Both the position numbers and the translations under genes were made by a program. From Rhynochetos jubatus (taxonomy: Eukaryota > Chordata > Aves > Eurypygiformes > Rhynochetidae), in the NCBI GenBank assembly GCA_027574665.1, contig CM050654.1, positions 40,615,722-40,679,721 of the forward strand: a DNA stretch of 64,000 nt, read 5' to 3'. Positions 59,681 to 64,000 of the stretch are shown piece by piece. How positions within the stretch are numbered: the stretch's first letter is position 1; the number at the start of each line of letters is the position of its first letter. Under the pieces are notes generated by a model, which saw only the letters and a list, made by a program, of their open reading frames with translations, did no database searches and had not been told where the DNA came from.

Positions 59681-61129
59681 TCAAATTGATAGGTTTCGAA
59701 GTTGAGAATTGTGCTTAAGTGCTGTGCCTGTAAATCACGGAATGGCTTTGCCGTTGATCTAACAGTCGCTGTATGTAAATGTACGTACAGTGCCTTTGCA
59801 GTGATACAAAATAACCTGAAATCCTGAACGCTTGCTAAGCTTGCAGTGTTGTAAGATACAACCTGATGCAATGTATTGCCGTTCGACTTAACCCGAGATG
59901 ATTCCATGAATGTCAAACGACATAATGCTAAAGATATTCAAAATTCATGCAAACGTGATGTCAGTGAGTGTGACCTCAACTCCATAGTAGCGTAACGTGT
60001 TAAATTATCTTGCTGTAGTTCCAAAAAGCTTCATGGATTAAGTTTTTTAAAAGTACTACTCTTTAACTGGTGGGAAAGTAAAAAAAAATACAAATGTCAA
60101 AAATTCTGCCTCTTTGTCTTTTCAGTTTACCTTGTCTTCTCAGTGCTCCCGTATCTCAAACTGTCTCTATAGTGCGATTCCCTGCCTGTGTCTGGAGGCA
60201 TTTTGAGCAGAGGAAATCTTTGCTCTGAAGGTGTGTGGATCTACTTCTCAGTGCTGCAGTACAAACTTCTTTTACCCTGCTGTCTTTACCATAATGTACT
60301 TAGTTGGGCTGACCTACAGCAGTAGGTCAACTGATTTGACTTTTTCCATTTACTACAGTTTCATGTTTTAGGATAAATTCCTACCTTGAGTAAATTTACA
60401 CAGCTTTGTAGTGGAGCTCTCATATGCAAGATAAGGATATAGCTGCATGAGTAGATTCTTAATTTTGGTAGTTCAGCAGAAGACATGTTTATAGTTCAAA
60501 AAAATAAATAATTCAGAAGACTCTATCTGGCTTGTGTTGACTATTTGGAACCCTTCTTAAAAATTACTAATTCAGTAATTTGACTTAATAACAGCTAACT
60601 GCTACCTACATGAACTTTTCCAGCATTAGGACTGGTTTAGTAATGTTCATATTCTGTGTCGTGGCTTGCTTAGGCATTTCATATTAAAATAACACATTTG
60701 GAGGTTAATATTAATAGCGCTTCTGTTGGCTCTGCAAAAGTACATTGGGCTTTCTTCCTCAATCTCCTCTGCAACTCATGTTTTTTGTGCAAGGCAAAGC
60801 ACTTTCTTCAGCACCAAAAGTTTAGGTGGGATACGTGTTACTAGAAGTATTCAGGAATGTAACCCTCAAATGATTGTAGCTACTGGAGTTGAGGAGCAAC
60901 TTGAACACCATTTTCTGAATGGGTGGTTCAAGAATGGGAATGATAAAAGTGATGAAGCCATAACTGATGCTCTTTGGGGTTTTGTTTAAGCTGTATCCTC
61001 ATAAACACGTTAACCTATGGTCCAAGATGCATTCTGGGGTTGTTACATCAACATTAGGTAGTGCTGCTTAGATATTTCCTCTCATACAGCAGGATAGGGA
61101 AGTATTTTCGGCAAATACTTAAAACTGTA

Positions 61130-61290
61130 GAATCATAGAATGGTTTGGGTTGGAAGGGACCTTAAAGATCATCCAGTTCCAACCCCCCTGCCATGGGCAG
61201 GGACACCTTCCATAGCCCAGGTTGCTCCAAGCCCCATCCAGCCTGGCCTTGAACACTTCCAGGGATGGGGCATCCACAGCTTCTGTGGGC
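61130..61290 (-). mobile_element. CR1 LINE, short well-preserved 3' end (antisense)
   Basis: The plus strand reads 'gaatcatagaatggtttggg', 'ttggaagggaccttaaagat', 'catccagttccaaccccc', 'ctgccatgggcagggacacc', 'ccccatccagcctggccttg' and 'gggatggggcatccacagct', then 'tctgtgggca'. By eye it is the best-preserved CR1 3' terminus in the window, so the insertion is probably relatively recent. It is strongly 5'-truncated and non-coding. Confidence 0.96.
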
Positions 61291-63788
61291 AAAATCTTAT
61301 TGCTAAAGGTGGGGGTGTCGGTTCACTGAGAATTAAAGGCATTCTCTGGCCATCTTGATTTTTTCAAAAACAATTCTTCCTACCCAAACTTTAAATATTT
61401 TCATCTGTTGTCTGAAACTGAGCACTAGCTAGAATAGATATTTTTTAACACCAAAGGGTACATTGCCATTTTACATAGTAGCTTAAATTTGTGTCTTTAT
61501 GTATGGCCATGGTTTTGTTGACATCCTCTTACATTAAGATGAGCCTGCAAGTCTTTAGTTTCTCAGGTGTGGGTCCTGTTCATCAAACTTGCTGATCTTG
61601 TTAATCCAAAGTGGTGGTGAAGGAGTAGAATTTTATGTGTTTATTGTAGGTTGCAACTTTAATTTACCTGTTTCCACATTTGCACGTTCAAAATACCTGA
61701 CTGAAGATTTCCTCATTGATGAAACTACTTACTGCCATCCCTTGAAAAAGCATTTTTTTAAATGTAATCAAATTCTTTGTGTATGCAATTACTTTCAGCC
61801 GTGGGTGCTTTCAGAAGGCAGTGGAACGACTGGGTTACTTTGTCAGACGTGCAACTGATTGGTTTGGATCAGTTTTTAGTAGTTTGAGCTCAAAAATACT
61901 GAAATACAGGGGAGGCTGTCTCAAGGCGCATCAACTTAGATATGTGGTAGGGTAAGGAAGAAATATCTACATGAATTACATTTCCAGCCATCTATAGGCG
62001 TGTTTTTCCCAAGGAGGGAGACAGCCCGTAGGTCCCCATAAGTGGCCATACTCTGCTGTCTCACCACTTTGCTCCCTGCAAGGCTTTGGGTGCAGGCAGG
62101 TGGCAGATCAGGCAGTCCAAATAGCTTGACCTGGCATGTCTGGCTTATTATATGGCAGACCAAGGCCACTGAGCACTGCTTCCAAAAATTTGGGAAGTGT
62201 ACTCTTACACCTGCATTCTTCCAGCGCTTTGGTCCTCAGGCTTCAGCTCACCGTTAGTATCTCAGCGCTTGGTTTGAATAGAAACCTTTTTATCTACCAG
62301 ATTAGTAGTTGCCAGGGGATCTGATTGTCCCATCAATTTCAATCGAGCGTAATTCAGTAGGAATTTAAGGTTTTTCTCCTTGAACGGATGTCTCCGTACT
62401 CTTTTTGGGAAATGAATTCTGTCATCTGGAAGCTCCTATTAACTCCTTCCTACCAGCTGCCATACCTTTGGAACAGAGGAGTTTGCTTGTACAGAAGATG
62501 AGACAAAAGCTTGAGGGGTCGGAAACTTTCTCTTATATTAAGCCTAAATCCAGATAGTGTGAGATAGAAAGAATGAAGGAACTGGGAAGAAGGAAAAAAT
62601 CCAGTCATTAAATTAGACCAGCTGACACTAATTCACTGTTCGTTGTAAGGCTGTACTGCTATTACGCTTACAGTATTTGATTATTAAATTAGGATAACTT
62701 GCAATACATTTAGGTGTTTTAACTTCTTGTTAACGAATAGAGGCCTTAAACAATGTAAAGTCTTTTGCATTCTGTATCAGAAGTATCTTTGGCTTGAAAG
62801 GGTTTGGTGTTTTCACTGGTAGAGAACATTTTGCATAAAACCTCGTAATAAAGACCCAAACTTATATGTAACCAAGTTGTCTGTCAACTATTGCTATTAC
62901 TAAAAGTCTTATTCTCGGATCCTTTATGTGCTCTGCTGATGTGAAAAGCTGGCTAAGATGAAGCTAGGAAAATTCATTTCTTAGCAGCTCTAGCGCATGA
63001 AACACTTTTCTTGATCCCTATATGACAGCATTAATACAGCCGTGCATTGAATTGCTTCCCGAAAAACATCTTAGAAACAAGAAACCTAATACGCTTTATA
63101 TTTTGAATTTACATTGTAAATTTTGGAATATAACAAACTTAAAGAAAAGAGTTAGAGCTGTGATTTACTTTTTAAGGATTTGTTGTTCTTTAATCCTTCA
63201 ATGTACATTGGTGTATTGAACTTCGAAAATCTGGTTTTTGCCGTCTCCTCTTGTTGATTTACTGTCAAAAACATTGACAGCTTCAAATGATTGTTTTTAC
63301 TGTCTATTCTTTTCCTTGTCTAATAATGCTTATAGAGCAGACGTGGGCTAAAAAATTGTATCTAGGTTTGTTGAAGTCCTGGGGAGTGGGTGTTTTTGGG
63401 GGGGTGATGTTGCTAAGGCAATTCTTTCTAGTTTGGTTTTCAGCCTCTTCCCCCCAGAAGCTATTTGGTTATCTCAGTAGAGCAAAGGGATAGTAAATTT
63501 ATGATGCTGCATAATAAGTTTTTTCTGAAAAATTATTATGAACTTTTAATGACGTAACATTTCCTCTGGTTTTTCATCTGCAGTTTGACTAGCTGGTGCT
63601 TGTCACACGTAGTGATCTTGAGCTTCTGGCTTGGGAACCTACCGTGTTCTTGCTGGTTGGTGAATTGCTCAGAGTAAAAACAACATGAAATGTTATCCAC
63701 TAAAAATTCTCACTTCTGTTTTGCAAAATAAAGCTTGCAAACCAGACCAATTAATCAGTTATATCCATCTGTCCACTCATTATCCTTA
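61291..63788. other. Unique AT-rich non-coding sequence
   Basis: No gene or repeat family was recognised; frames are at most 89 codons. A seven-G run and two shorter G-runs lie at 63381-63404, too few for a canonical quadruplex. Confidence 0.6.
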
Positions 63789-64000
63789 GAATCAAAGAAT
63801 CATGGAATTGTTTAGGCTGGAAAAGACCTTTAAGCCCATCGAGTCCAACCATTACCCCAGCACTGCCCAGCCCACCACTGACCCATGTCCCTGAGCGCCT
63901 CATCCACACGGCTCTGAAACCCCTCCCGGGATGGGGACTCCCCCCTCCCTGGGCAGCCCCTTCCAGTGCCTGACAGCCCTTTCTGGGAAGGAATTTCCCC
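63789..64000 (-). mobile_element. CR1 LINE (antisense), continues past window end
   Basis: The plus strand reads 'gaatcaaagaatcatggaat', 'ggctggaaaagacctttaag', 'cccatcgagtccaaccatta', 'cactgcccagcccaccactg', 'acccatgtccctgagcgcct', 'gggatggggactcccccctc' and 'gacagccctttctgggaagg'. It belongs to the same subfamily as the sense copy at 58073-58378. Two tail units ('gaatcaaa', 'gaatcatg') are present. Its upstream extent is outside the window. Confidence 0.95.

Larger units (their letters stand above)
58379..61129. other. Non-coding sequence between CR1 copies
   Basis: No gene is supported. It holds a (ctgt)n-type microsatellite (59329-59362), a (gaaa)n tract (59656-59680) and short frames (up to 106 codons) without domains. 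A splice-acceptor-like tract ends at about 60125 (see rejected items). Confidence 0.55.

Noticed and set aside
60108..60235. Possible 104-base exon between a good acceptor-like tract ending at 60125 and a donor-like 'gtgtgt' at about 60230
   Set aside because: All three frames contain a stop, and no partner exon could be found. It could only be a non-coding exon, for which there is no evidence.
1..64000. CRISPR arrays, tRNA or rRNA genes, bacterial operons, phage modules
   Set aside because: No regularly spaced direct repeats, no tRNA-like cloverleaf with intact boxes and no ribosomal sequence were seen. The repeat content is avian.

Overview
The window reads as non-coding DNA from a bird nuclear genome. 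The main evidence is twelve 5'-truncated CR1 LINE copies, six on each strand, carrying the avian CR1 3' end (a 'ccttccaacccaaac' block followed by 'gattctatg'-type tail units). A partial LTR of the widespread avian ERVL type (30574-31053) supports this. Base composition is AT-rich with low CpG outside small patches, and there is no bacterial gene organisation. All family assignments were made by eye from memory of the consensus sequences. I cannot name the species. The CR1 plus ERVL-type LTR mix is ordinary for neognath birds.

I found no protein-coding gene that I can support. No open frame exceeds 141 codons. The longest frame lies inside an antisense CR1, and the second longest (126 codons) overlaps a MIR-like element. 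The other frames have no recognisable domain, no conserved-looking composition and no convincing exon boundaries. The window is therefore intergenic or deep-intronic sequence. Short exons, lncRNA exons or conserved enhancers could still be present and would not be visible from one sequence.

Layout. Positions 1-8.4 kb are unique AT-rich sequence with one purine/G-rich island (2.84-3.19 kb) that has good G-quadruplex potential. From 8.4 to 18 kb there are three CR1 copies and a CpG-containing perfect hairpin (11559-11580). From 18.4 to 20.6 kb there are two ancient MIR-like SINE relics in opposite orientation, a CpG-rich patch and an AATAAA/poly-A pair. From 24.1 to 31.1 kb is the repeat-dense part: a very short CR1, a 41-bp tandem duplication beside a long antisense CR1, a sense CR1 starting with a 52-bp tandem duplication, and the ERVL-type LTR ending in an AT palindrome. 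From 31 to 49 kb the sequence is mostly unique, with a 10-bp perfect hairpin (34822-34845), a third MIR-like relic and two CR1 fragments. From 49.4 to 64 kb there are four more CR1 copies, a G4-forming tract and a small CpG-rich patch. The last CR1 runs off the window end.

There is no sign of an undescribed multi-gene system. The points most worth checking are structural: the quadruplex and hairpin motifs, the tandem duplications at CR1 boundaries, the recurrent A-run plus (C/A)n tracts, and the MIR-like relics.
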